This document shows positions 46,493-55,267 of a DNA stretch of 64,000 nucleotides, piece by piece. The translations under genes were made by a program, and so were the position numbers. Positions within the stretch are counted from its first letter, which is position 1. Each line of letters begins with the position of its first letter. The notes under the pieces are model-generated. The model searched no databases. It was not told the origin of the DNA and worked only from the letters and a program-made list of their open reading frames with translations. This stretch comes from an uncultured Bryobacteraceae bacterium (GTDB lineage Bacteria > Acidobacteriota > Terriglobia > Bryobacterales > Bryobacteraceae), in the NCBI GenBank assembly GCA_937924525.1, contig CALDSU010000014.1:1-64000 (forward strand), read 5' to 3'.

Positions 46493-47190
46493 TAGTCTAT
46501 CAGAGCCGCCTTGGCCCCGGCGGGCCTCTTCTCCGCGTTCTCCCCGGCTGCCTGCTCGCCGGGAGCAACCGCGAGCAGCGCCTGGCCGACCGCCCGCAAC
46601 TGCTCGATCTGCTCGGATTCGAACGTGAAGCTCTCACAGGCCAGATCCTGGCCGGTGTGCGTGCTCTTGGCCACCCCGGTCCGCGCGTGCTCCTCGGTGC
46701 CGAGCAGGATGTGATACAACTCATGGGCCAGCACGCGCGCCAACCCCCGCCCGTATATCCGGTCCCGCATTTGTTGCTCCTGGCCGAAAAGTTCGGCGCG
46801 CAGGCATAGCAGCACACGGTTGCAATCTACCTGCGCGAACGGCAGAACCCGCCCCTCTTCGACGAAAGCCGATCCGAGCGGCTTGCCTCCGGGAAGCCAG
46901 CGCTTCGCCAGGAGAAGATCAACCCCCTCCACCCGGCAGCCGCCCTTTATCCGCACCACGACAATCTGAGGATAGGTTTCTCCGTAAATTCTTGAATCCA
47001 TTGTCCGCCACACGAAGTTCAGCCCCGCGGGCGAGAAGAGGCGGGCAATCTCCAGCCGCATCTCCGCCAGGATCTCCGGACTGATGCTGGATGGATCCCG
47101 GTCCAGAAATAGCGCAACGGTGGATGCTTCGTGCGCCTGCGCCACGCTGCACCCCGCGAGCAGGCCTGTCAACGCCAACGCTGCGAACAT
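46492..47190 (-). CDS. exported protein with an HExxH metallopeptidase-like motif
   Basis: A 232-residue lipoprotein or exported protein (MFAALALTGLLAGCSVA, lipobox LAGCS). The central segment VLAHELYHILLGTEEHARTG has His-Glu-x-x-His and a third His 7 positions later beyond a Gly (HExxHxxxGxxxH), like metzincin-type zinc sites. The catalytic fit is unproven. It lies next to the DUF362 gene with a shared end-to-start junction. A GGGAGGG site precedes the ATG. Confidence 0.55.
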   Translation of the reverse strand: MFAALALTGLLAGCSVAQAHEASTVALFLDRDPSSISPEILAEMRLEIARLFSPAGLNFVWRTMDSRIYGETYPQIVVVRIKGGCRVEGVDLLLAKRWLPGGKPLGSAFVEEGRVLPFAQVDCNRVLLCLRAELFGQEQQMRDRIYGRGLARVLAHELYHILLGTEEHARTGVAKSTHTGQDLACESFTFESEQIEQLRAVGQALLAVAPGEQAAGENAEKRPAGAKAALID

Positions 47191-47339
47191 AGGGCCCTCC
47201 CGAATGTTACAAATTAATTACATCCTGCTTGAGTGTAGACACAATTCGCCGCCGATGTCTAACCTTTTTCTTCGGTTTTTCCTTCTCGCGCGGTGAGCTC
47301 AAAGCCCAAGGCCACGCTGCAGGATTGCGCTCCAGATTC
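47191..47339. other. intergenic spacer between divergent genes
   Basis: AT-rich stretch (TTACAAATTAATTACA near 47206-47221) that should hold promoters for both the HExxH gene and the riboswitch transcript. Nothing clearly matching a -35/-10 pair was found for the plus strand. Confidence 0.4.
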
Positions 47340-47540
47340 CGGCATGCTACGCTGCGGGCGCTGGCGGTTCGCGAACCGAAAGTCCGGTCCGCGTCGCAAG
47401 AGGGAACCCGGTGAGATTCCGGGACTGCCCCGCAGCGGTAAGCAGGAACGAACCCCGCACCAAGCACTGGCCTTTCCGGGCTGGGAAGCCGCGGGTAGTA
47501 GGCAAACACGGCCTGCAAGTCCGAAGACCTGCCGACAGCC
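47340..47540 (+). promoter_or_regulatory. cobalamin riboswitch
   Basis: The conserved core GGAACCCGGTGAGATTCC is followed by GGGACTGCCCCGCAGCGGTAA, and 70 bases later by the B12 box AAGTCCGAAGACCTGCC (47518-47534). These are the diagnostic blocks of the adenosylcobalamin class. The RNA lies upstream of a TonB-dependent receptor on the same strand, so expression of the receptor should fall when cobalamin is plentiful. Both ends are approximate; the left boundary near 47340 is inferred from the usual length. Confidence 0.93.
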
Positions 47541-47555
47541 CGTCCTCCGGGACGG
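47540..47555 (+). promoter_or_regulatory. hairpin after the B12 box (expression platform or L13 partner)
   Basis: CCGTCC (47540-47545), loop TCCG, GGACGG (47550-47555) forms a perfect 6-bp stem just after the riboswitch core. Its loop could be the kissing-loop partner of the core. No U-tract of terminator quality follows (ATTTCTAAAG), so control is more likely at translation. The receptor ribosome-binding site GAGGGAAAGG lies about 25 bases downstream. Confidence 0.5.
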
Positions 47556-47593
47556 ATTTCTAAAGAAAGCTTAGGCTTCGAGGGAAAGGCCGA

Positions 47594-49996
47594 ATGCGCA
47601 CCTTACTCTGTGGGCTGCTAGGCAGCCTCGTTTGGTCATGCCCGCTCGCGGGCGAATCCACCCAGACAGTTCAGGGAGTTCTCTCCGACCCATCGGGCTC
47701 GGCGCTGCCGGGCGGCGTGGTGGCGCTGCTGTCTCGCGCCGGATCCAGCCGACGCGTCACCACCACCGATGGGCACGGACATTTTTCGTTTCCGCAAGTG
47801 CCGCCGGGCGACTATTGGCTGGAAGCGGCGGCGGATGGTTTCAATCAGACAGCGAGCCCGGTGACGGTTCGCGACCGGGAAGTCGCGCTGGAAATCCGGC
47901 TGGAAGTCCGCCAGGTGCGGACCGAGGTGGTCGTCACCGCGACGGGACTGGCGCGTCCGGCCGCGGAAGTAGCTCGGGCGGTGGACGTGCTGCATAGCGA
48001 TCAGATCGGACTTCGCGCGGAAACTTCGCTGGGAGAGGCGCTGCAAACCATGCCCGGCTTGCGCGTGCAGCAGGTGGGCGGACCGGGGGCCCTGACCCGC
48101 ATTCTCTCGCGCGGCTTGCGCGCCCAGGACACGGCGGTCACTATGGACGGGCTGCGCTTCCGCGACGCCGCCACCACGCAGGGTGACGCCACGCCTTTCC
48201 TCGAGAACCTCTTTCTGGTGGGGACCGAGCGGGTCGAGGTGATGCGCGGCACCGGATCTTCGCTGTACGGCAGCCACGCGTTGGGGGGTGTCGTCAACCT
48301 GGTCAGCGACACCGGGGGCGGACAGACGCGCGGAAGCGTCAACTTGGATGGCGGCGGGCTCGGCTGGCTCCGGGGACAAGCCAAATTGGCCGGAGGCCTC
48401 TGGCGCGACCGGATCACGTACTCCGGCGGCGTGCAGCACCTCAACGTGCGCCACGGCGTGGATGGCGACGACCCTTTCCGTAACACGACCACACAAGCCG
48501 CGGTGAACGCCTATCCGTTCGGCGCCCGTTTCGGCGGGAGGCTGTGGTGGGGAGACAGTTTCGCCCTCCTCAACGACACGCCTTATGCCGCTCCGGCGTC
48601 TCTGCTGCCGCCGCGCGGCGTCATCCGGGCCGTTCCGGTCTCGCTGGCGACGCAGCGTCTCATCGAAAGCGGGCAGCCGTTTTCCTGGGCGGGCGCCAAC
48701 CTGGCGCCGAATCTGAACGACCCCGATAACCGCCGCGCGTCCCGGTTTCGTTCGGCGGCGCTCACGTTCGAAAAACCGCTCAACCCGCGCCTGCTGATCG
48801 GCTCGTCGTATCAAAACGTCTCCACGCGGCGGATCTTCGAGGACGGGCCGGCCGGCGTCCGTTTCGAGCCGAACTTCCGCACGCTCACCCGCATCACCGG
48901 CGGCGTGGATACCTGGACGGCGCGGGCGGCCTGGAACCCAGTCTCCTGGGCGTCCACGGCCGCCGGCTACGAGTGGGAACGCGAAACCTACGACAGTCCG
49001 TATAAGGACTTCCACCCGGACCCCGCCCGGCGGGAGGCGTACCGCTCGTCGGCGCGGCAGCGCAGTCAGGCGGCGTTCGCGCACCAGGAACTGCACGCAT
49101 TCCACGACCGGCTCCTGCTCTCTTTTTCCGGCCGCGTGCAGGATTTCCGCTTGCGCCGCCCGCGGTTCGAAGGCGGCAGGCTGCGCTACGACCAGGCGGA
49201 GGCGATCAGCCCGCCGCGCGCCTGGACGGGAGATACCGCCGTGGCGTATCGGATCGCCGGGACCGGAACCAAGTTGCGGGCGCACGCGGGCAGCGGGTAT
49301 CGTGCGCCCTCGATCTACGAACGGTTCGGCGCGACTTTTTTCGACGGCACCTTCTCAGCGCTCGGTGATCCGCGCCTGCGCCCCGAGCGGTCCCGGGCGT
49401 TTGACTGGGGCGTAGACCAGTATCTGGCCCGGCAGCGGGTACGCCTGAGCGCCACGCACTTCTACACGGACCTGCGGGAGACCATCTTCTTCGACTCGAC
49501 GGGAATCCTGAACCCGGCCACCGACCCCTTCGGCCGCTCCAGCGGCTACCGCAACGCCGGAGGCGGCATCGCCCGGGGGGTCGAAACCAGCGCGGAGATC
49601 GCGCCCGGCTTCGGCGCGCGGGTCCAGGCGGCGTATACCTACGCCGACTCGACGGTGCGCGTCTCCCAGGTTCGCGACCACGACTTCTTCCGCGCCACGC
49701 TCCAGTCCCGGCACCAGGGAACCATCGTGTGGCTCCAGCGGTTCGGTAAGCGCTGGGACGCTTCGTTCGATGTCTGGCTGGCCAGCGAACACGCGCAGAT
49801 CTTCTCGCGGCGGGCGTTCCTGTTTCCCGGCGCGCGGAAGGCCGACGCCGCCGTCCACTACACGCATCCGTTTTCCGACCGCACGCGCTGGCGGCTGTTC
49901 GCCAAGTGCAGCAACGTGTTCGCCAGCGAGTACCTGGAGAACGGTTTTCGCACGCCGGGGCGCTGGGCGATCGCCGGGATGAGTTGGGAGTTTTAG
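47594..49996 (+). CDS. TonB-dependent outer-membrane receptor (cobalamin type by context)
   Basis: An 800-residue receptor. The signal peptide is followed by a carboxypeptidase-regulatory-like domain (VQGVLSDPSGSALPGGVVALL, residues about 25-105). Next are a plug with ETSLGEALQTMPGLRVQQVGGPG and GSSLYGSHALGGVVNL, and a 22-strand barrel ending in the aromatic residue Phe (SWEF). It transports corrinoids or another ligand with energy from TonB. The riboswitch directly upstream gives the ligand assignment, since receptors for vitamin B12 (BtuB) are the common targets. No btuC, btuD or btuF is nearby. Confidence 0.85.
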   Translation: MRTLLCGLLGSLVWSCPLAGESTQTVQGVLSDPSGSALPGGVVALLSRAGSSRRVTTTDGHGHFSFPQVPPGDYWLEAAADGFNQTASPVTVRDREVALEIRLEVRQVRTEVVVTATGLARPAAEVARAVDVLHSDQIGLRAETSLGEALQTMPGLRVQQVGGPGALTRILSRGLRAQDTAVTMDGLRFRDAATTQGDATPFLENLFLVGTERVEVMRGTGSSLYGSHALGGVVNLVSDTGGGQTRGSVNLDGGGLGWLRGQAKLAGGLWRDRITYSGGVQHLNVRHGVDGDDPFRNTTTQAAVNAYPFGARFGGRLWWGDSFALLNDTPYAAPASLLPPRGVIRAVPVSLATQRLIESGQPFSWAGANLAPNLNDPDNRRASRFRSAALTFEKPLNPRLLIGSSYQNVSTRRIFEDGPAGVRFEPNFRTLTRITGGVDTWTARAAWNPVSWASTAAGYEWERETYDSPYKDFHPDPARREAYRSSARQRSQAAFAHQELHAFHDRLLLSFSGRVQDFRLRRPRFEGGRLRYDQAEAISPPRAWTGDTAVAYRIAGTGTKLRAHAGSGYRAPSIYERFGATFFDGTFSALGDPRLRPERSRAFDWGVDQYLARQRVRLSATHFYTDLRETIFFDSTGILNPATDPFGRSSGYRNAGGGIARGVETSAEIAPGFGARVQAAYTYADSTVRVSQVRDHDFFRATLQSRHQGTIVWLQRFGKRWDASFDVWLASEHAQIFSRRAFLFPGARKADAAVHYTHPFSDRTRWRLFAKCSNVFASEYLENGFRTPGRWAIAGMSWEF

Positions 49997-50009
49997 CCCC
50001 GGCGAAGGC

Positions 50010-50566
50010 ATGCGCCTGCTGAACTTCAACGTGGAAGCGCAGTGCGTGCCCAGCCGCGCGGCGGTGCTCACCGGCCGCTACGCCGTACGCACGGGCAATG
50101 GCTCGGCGCCGCGCGAGACGCCCCTTTACGGTCTCACGCCATGGGAGTACACCCTCCCCGAAATGCTCGCCGACGCCGGCTATGCGACGGCGATGTTCGG
50201 CAAGTGGCGCCTGGGCTAGACGCCGGGCCGGTAGCCCACCGACGAGTGGTACGGCATTCCGAACTCGTCCAACGACGCCTTCTGGCCGCACAACAGCCGT
50301 TTCCGGCCCGGAGCGCACCCGTTCGTCCAGTATGCGCAAGGGCTCGAGTCCCGGCGCGGGCAGCAACCGCGGGCGGTCAAGTGGTCATCTCTCCGGCTAA
50401 CGAGATCTGCGGCGTGAAGCGGCGCAACTGGAAGATGGTGACGCGGCAGGTGGAGCGCGGCTTCGGCGAACCGATCAGCCAGTACAGTTTTCCCCCGTGG
50501 TACGACCTGCACACGGATCCGAAGGAGGAGTCTCCGCTGGACCCGCGCTTCGTGGAAAATCTTTGA
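50010..50566 (+). pseudogene. arylsulfatase pseudogene with internal deletions and stop codons
   Basis: The first frame reads LLNFNVEAQCVPSRAAVLTGRY, containing the sulfatase CxPSR motif, and continues GYATAMFGKW. It then meets TAG at 50217 and again at 50232. The later half of the frame resembles a sulfatase (PTDEWYGIPNSSNDAFW, PFVQYAQGLE). The C-terminal part (CGVKRRNWKMVTRQVERGF, DPKEESPLDPRFVENL) lies in another frame. The whole is about 180 codons against roughly 450-500 in a sulfatase, so the middle is deleted. The N-terminal homology begins just after the TonB stop, so the 5' end is lost too. Confidence 0.8.
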
Positions 50567-50698
50567 GTCCGCTGGCCCGCCGGGCAGGCGATGGTGGACC
50601 ATCAGGCATCCTGAAGCGCGAGCCTCCCATCCGGCCCGGGCACGCCCGACCCGTATGTTCCCGGCGGGTGAACCGGCGACTTGCCGGAACTGGCGGCT
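50567..50698. other. intergenic, no recognised feature
   Basis: No gene or clear hairpin is seen between the pseudogene and the mdh promoter. GC-rich with short CCGG-type repeats. Confidence 0.4.
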
Positions 50699-50704
50699 TA
50701 TAAT
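50699..50704 (+). promoter_or_regulatory. -10 element upstream of mdh
   Basis: TATAAT, a perfect -10 consensus, lies about 53 bases before the mdh start. The -35 region is poor (CGACTT at 17 bases spacing), so this would be an extended or activator-dependent promoter, if used. Confidence 0.5.
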
Positions 50705-50723
50705 CGAGTTTGAACCGTGGTAA

Positions 50724-51689
<966 letters not shown>

Positions 51690-51702
51690 GCCCCCGGTGA
51701 CG

Positions 51703-51761
51703 CCGCGGCCCGCGCCTGCCGGCCGGAGGCGAAGCGGGCCGCGGGAAAACCCTCCGGCCGG
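51703..51761. repeat. two interlocking 11-bp inverted repeats after mdh
   Basis: CCGCGGCCCGC (51703-51713) pairs with GCGGGCCGCGG (51734-51744). The loop of this hairpin holds CCGGCCGGAGG (51719-51729), which pairs perfectly with CCTCCGGCCGG (51751-51761). Because the second pair begins inside the first loop and ends beyond it, the two hairpins either exclude one another or form a pseudoknot. No poly-T follows, so an ordinary terminator is not indicated. Confidence 0.6.
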
Positions 51762-51809
51762 AGTCGCTAGAATAAAAGTTTCATTTACTCCACAGTCAGG
51801 AGATCATCC

Positions 51810-53096
51810 ATGTCGGACGAATTCGCGCGGCGCGACTTCCTGAAGAAGTCCGCGGCCGCCGCGGCCTTTGCGGCGCCGGCGGTCCATTCCGCCCGCGGGG
51901 CCAACGGCAAAATCAATATCGGCTGGATCGGCGCCGGCACTCGCGGGTATCACTGCATCCAGGTGATGGCCGAGGCCAACAAAGACAAGGTGCAGGTGCT
52001 GTCGGTCTGCGACACCTACCAGGGCAACCTGAACCGCGGCAAAGACCGCATCCAGACCATCTGGGGCAATACGCCCAAGACGTACGTCGACTATCGGGAG
52101 GTCCTGGCCGACCGGAACGTCGACGCGGTCTTCATCATGACGCCTGAGCATCTGCATTACCCGATGATGCTGGCGGCGCTGAAAGCCGGCAAGCACGTTT
52201 ACGTGGAGAAACCGCTGGCGCACACCATCGAGGAAGGCGCGGAACTGGTGGCGGCGGCTCGGAAAGCAGGCAAGGTCGTGCAGGTGGGCACCCAGAACCG
52301 TTCGTCGGCTCTCTACCAGCGCGCCCGGCAGATGGTGCAGGAGGGCATGATCGGCGACTGTCACTACGTTCGCGCGTTCTGGTACCGAAACTCGCCGGCG
52401 ACCAACCCCGCCTGGCGGTACTCGATTCCCGACGACACCACCCCCGAAAACACTGACTGGGACCGTTTCCTCGGCGACGCCCCCAAGCGCCCCTTCGACA
52501 AGCGCCGCTATTTCCAGTGGCGGCTCTACTGGGATTACTCCGGGGGCATCTCGACCGACCTGCTGGTGCACCAGACCGACATCACGAATTTTGTGCTGGG
52601 CAAAACCGTGCCGCTCACCTGCATGGCGTCCGGCGGCATCTACCGCTGGACCGATCCCAGCGACGACCGCGACGTGCCGGACACGCTGAGCGCCATCTAC
52701 GATTATCCGGACAAGTTCCACCTGAACTACAGTTGCTACTTCGGCAACGACCATTACGGCTACGGCGAGCAGTTCTGCGGCAACGAGGGCACCATCGAGG
52801 TAATCAGCCGCCAGGATCTGCATTTCTATCCGCAGTTGCTCCGCGGCCAGGCCTCGGAGAAGGTGAAGGCGCGCCGGGAGATCCACTTGAACGGGATGAA
52901 GGATTTCGGCGAGCCGGACGGCTTGCGACGGCACATCACCAACTTCATCGAAGCGATCCGGGGCAATGAGAAGCCCGTCGCGCCGGTGGAAGCGGGTCAC
53001 CAGGCGGCCATTTCCGGGCACATGGCGACGCAGTCGTTCAAGTCCGGCAAGAAAGTGAAGTGGGACGAGAAGGCGGAAAAGCTCGTCATGTTATAA
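51810..53096 (+). CDS. Tat-exported Gfo/Idh/MocA oxidoreductase
   Basis: A 428-residue NAD(P)-dependent dehydrogenase with a twin-arginine start (ARRDFLKKSAAAAAFAAPAVHS). Residues about 30-150 form the Rossmann fold (INIGWIGAGTRGY, HVYVEKPLAHT with the catalytic-region EKP). The C-terminal alpha/beta domain follows, with SSALYQRARQMV and an NEGTIEVI block. These enzymes oxidise or epimerise sugars and inositols, often bound to glucose-fructose-type cofactors in the periplasm. A strong SD (CAGGAG) precedes the ATG. The substrate is unknown. Confidence 0.85.
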   Translation: MSDEFARRDFLKKSAAAAAFAAPAVHSARGANGKINIGWIGAGTRGYHCIQVMAEANKDKVQVLSVCDTYQGNLNRGKDRIQTIWGNTPKTYVDYREVLADRNVDAVFIMTPEHLHYPMMLAALKAGKHVYVEKPLAHTIEEGAELVAAARKAGKVVQVGTQNRSSALYQRARQMVQEGMIGDCHYVRAFWYRNSPATNPAWRYSIPDDTTPENTDWDRFLGDAPKRPFDKRRYFQWRLYWDYSGGISTDLLVHQTDITNFVLGKTVPLTCMASGGIYRWTDPSDDRDVPDTLSAIYDYPDKFHLNYSCYFGNDHYGYGEQFCGNEGTIEVISRQDLHFYPQLLRGQASEKVKARREIHLNGMKDFGEPDGLRRHITNFIEAIRGNEKPVAPVEAGHQAAISGHMATQSFKSGKKVKWDEKAEKLVML

Positions 53097-53124
53097 GCGG
53101 GCGCGCCCGGATAGGGGAAGCCGA

Positions 53125-53153
53125 GGGGGGCCGGTTCGATCCGGCCCCCTTTT
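53125..53153 (+). terminator. intrinsic terminator
   Basis: GGGGGCCGG (53126-53134), loop TTCGAT, CCGGCCCCC (53141-53149) form a 9-bp stem followed by TTTT. It separates the exported oxidoreductase from the MFS transporter gene. Confidence 0.75.
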
Positions 53154-53177
53154 CTGTTAGGATTTGGGGTTCCTGCT

Positions 53178-54350
53178 ATGACCAGCTCACCTGCCGCCCT
53201 CTCGCGCCCGCGCCTGATTCTGGCCGCGATTTTCGCCATCCTCGTGTACGGCATGATCGCGGCGATGCTGGGCACGCTGCTTCCCGAACTTTCGAAGAAG
53301 TTCAACCTGACCCCGGACGAAATGGGGACCATCGCGTTCGCCCAGGCGCTCGGTCTGATCGTCGCCTCGGTGTCGGTGGGGCCGCTGATCGACAACAAAG
53401 GGAAAAAGACCGGACTGCTGCTGGGCCTGGCGCTGATCGCCGCTTCGCTGTTCATGCTGCCGAACGCCACGGGCTACAGCATGATCCTCGTCTGGATCGC
53501 GACCCTCGGTCTGGGCGGCGGCATCATCGTCACGGCGGCCAACGCCCTCGTCAGCGACATCGGCGAGGAGAAGCGGGCCACGGTGCTGAACCTGCTCAAC
53601 CTGTTCTTCGGTCTCGGCGGCCTGCTGACTCCCTTGCTAGGGGCGAACGTGTTCACGGGCAACGCCATTGCGTTGTGTTATTTCACGGCGGCCCTGACGG
53701 CGCTGACCCTGGCGCTGCACACGTTCACGCGCATGCCGCCGCCTTCGGGCGAGCGCGGCTTCAAGGCGTCCGAAGCCGGGTCGCTGCTGGCCCGCCCCCC
53801 GCTCTACCTGCTATCGCTGTTCCTGTTTTTGTACGTGGCGTGCGAAGTGGGCGTGTGGAACTGGCTGGCCAAGCACCTGATCGCGCAGGGACTGCCGGAG
53901 AGCACGGCGCTAAACATCCTGTCGCTCGGCTTCGCGTTGGGTCTGCTGCTCGGGCGCGTGGCGGTGTCGCCGATCCTCATCAAGGTGCCCGCGCCCACGG
54001 TGACGCTGGCGGCGGCGGTATTGATGATGGTGACGACGTACGGCATGCTCCAGACGGCGGATCCCACCGCCGCTGCGGCGTTGGTGTTCCTGGCCGGGAT
54101 CGCGATGGCGCCGGTCTTTCCGACGACGCTCGCCATGGTGGGCGACGCGTTTCCGCGCATGACCGCCACGGCCATGGGCATCGTGATCACCAGCGGGTGG
54201 ATCGGCCTGGCGGTGAGTTCGAAAATCATCGGCGGCATCGCCGGAACCGACGCGGCGAAGCTCAAGACCGCGCTGCTGGTGCTGCCGGCGGCTTCCGCGG
54301 TGATGATCGTGGTCAACCTGGCGTTGCGGCCCATGCTGCGCAAGGCGTGA
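53178..54350 (+). CDS. MFS sugar transporter (FucP-like)
   Basis: A 390-residue membrane protein with twelve hydrophobic helices. LLGLALIAASLFML and GLGGGIIVTAANALVSD are typical of the FucP/sugar-MFS branch, and GPLIDNKGKKTG follows helix 2 in place of the usual DRxGR motif. It likely takes up a monosaccharide or its breakdown product. It lies between an exported oxidoreductase and a nitrilase-type gene, a setting suggesting carbohydrate use. It follows the terminator by 24 bases and converges on the nitrilase gene. Confidence 0.78.
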   Translation: MTSSPAALSRPRLILAAIFAILVYGMIAAMLGTLLPELSKKFNLTPDEMGTIAFAQALGLIVASVSVGPLIDNKGKKTGLLLGLALIAASLFMLPNATGYSMILVWIATLGLGGGIIVTAANALVSDIGEEKRATVLNLLNLFFGLGGLLTPLLGANVFTGNAIALCYFTAALTALTLALHTFTRMPPPSGERGFKASEAGSLLARPPLYLLSLFLFLYVACEVGVWNWLAKHLIAQGLPESTALNILSLGFALGLLLGRVAVSPILIKVPAPTVTLAAAVLMMVTTYGMLQTADPTAAAALVFLAGIAMAPVFPTTLAMVGDAFPRMTATAMGIVITSGWIGLAVSSKIIGGIAGTDAAKLKTALLVLPAASAVMIVVNLALRPMLRKA

Positions 54351-54367
54351 CGGACGGCGGCGCTCTG

Positions 54368-55237
54368 CTACCCCAGGCGCGCCAGCGGGCCGTACAACTC
54401 CGGACGCCGGAAGCGGAACAGATACTCCGGCTCGGCGCGAGCCGCCGCTAACCCGGCCCGCTCGAAAGAAACCACCAGCAGGCCGGCCGCAGGCCCGCCA
54501 AGTACTTTGCCGCGCGGATCCAGAGCGGCCGCGCCGCCGGGGAACGTCTGATGGACGCCCGCGCAGCGGACCGTGCCGGTGTAGTTGGCGGCCAGCCCGA
54601 AAACGCCGTTCTCGGCGCAGCGGGCGCGCAAAGCAGGCAGCGCCCAGTCCGCCCAGGCTTCCAGCGTGCCGGGCGGAGGATCGGCGGCGAACGGAAATAA
54701 TACCAGGTCGACGCCCTGCACCGCGAGCAGGCGCGCGGACTCCGGCAGCAGAGCATCGAAGCAGATATTCACGCCGATGCGGCCCAGCGGAGTCGCCGCC
54801 ACCGCCAGTCCCGCGCCGCCATTGTAGAACGGCATCTCGAACAGGGGGATGTGCAGCTTCCGCCAGACGCCGAGCAGACCATCCGGTCCGGCCAGCACCT
54901 GGGTGTTGTGGAGCACCGGACCGGCGTCCTCCAACAGTCCGGCAGCCAGCAACACGCCAGTGGCGGCGGCCAGGCGCACCAGCGCCTCCGTAGCCGGTCC
55001 GGGAACTGGCTGGGCAAGGGCGCGCGCCGCCGCCAGCGCCTCGCGCAGCCAGGCGGCATGGTCGCCCCCCGGATGATTCGGCAGAAAGCCGGTGAGCGAC
55101 AGCTCGGGAAACAGCGCCAGTTGCGCGCCGGCCCGGGCGGCCTCCCGGGCCGCTTCTTCGATCAGCGCCAGATTCTCTTCCACCGCGCCGGTCTGGCTCG
55201 GGACCGGAATGGCCGCCGCGCGCACCGTGTCCAGCAT
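54368..55237 (-). CDS. carbon-nitrogen hydrolase (nitrilase superfamily)
   Basis: A 289-residue enzyme with the Glu-Lys-Cys triad: Glu45 in LFPELSLTGF, Lys in VWRKLHIPLFE and Cys in GVNICFDALLPE. This is the fold of amidases, N-carbamoyl hydrolases and NAD synthase-type glutaminases. No signal peptide was seen. It lies 30 bases after the Gfo/Idh/MocA gene on the same strand. The substrate could be an amide of a sugar-derived acid; this is speculation from context. Confidence 0.88.
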   Translation of the reverse strand: MLDTVRAAAIPVPSQTGAVEENLALIEEAAREAARAGAQLALFPELSLTGFLPNHPGGDHAAWLREALAAARALAQPVPGPATEALVRLAAATGVLLAAGLLEDAGPVLHNTQVLAGPDGLLGVWRKLHIPLFEMPFYNGGAGLAVAATPLGRIGVNICFDALLPESARLLAVQGVDLVLFPFAADPPPGTLEAWADWALPALRARCAENGVFGLAANYTGTVRCAGVHQTFPGGAAALDPRGKVLGGPAAGLLVVSFERAGLAAARAEPEYLFRFRRPELYGPLARLG

Positions 55238-55267
55238 CGTCGTGCTCCGAAAGCAGCGGGGCCGCCC

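Noticed and set aside
50010-50219. A stand-alone 69-residue protein
   Set aside because: Its sequence is the 5' part of a sulfatase motif region and the rest of the sulfatase follows after stops, so it is read as a pseudogene. Pyrrolysine-type read-through of the TAGs was considered and rejected because a frameshift and deletion are also present.
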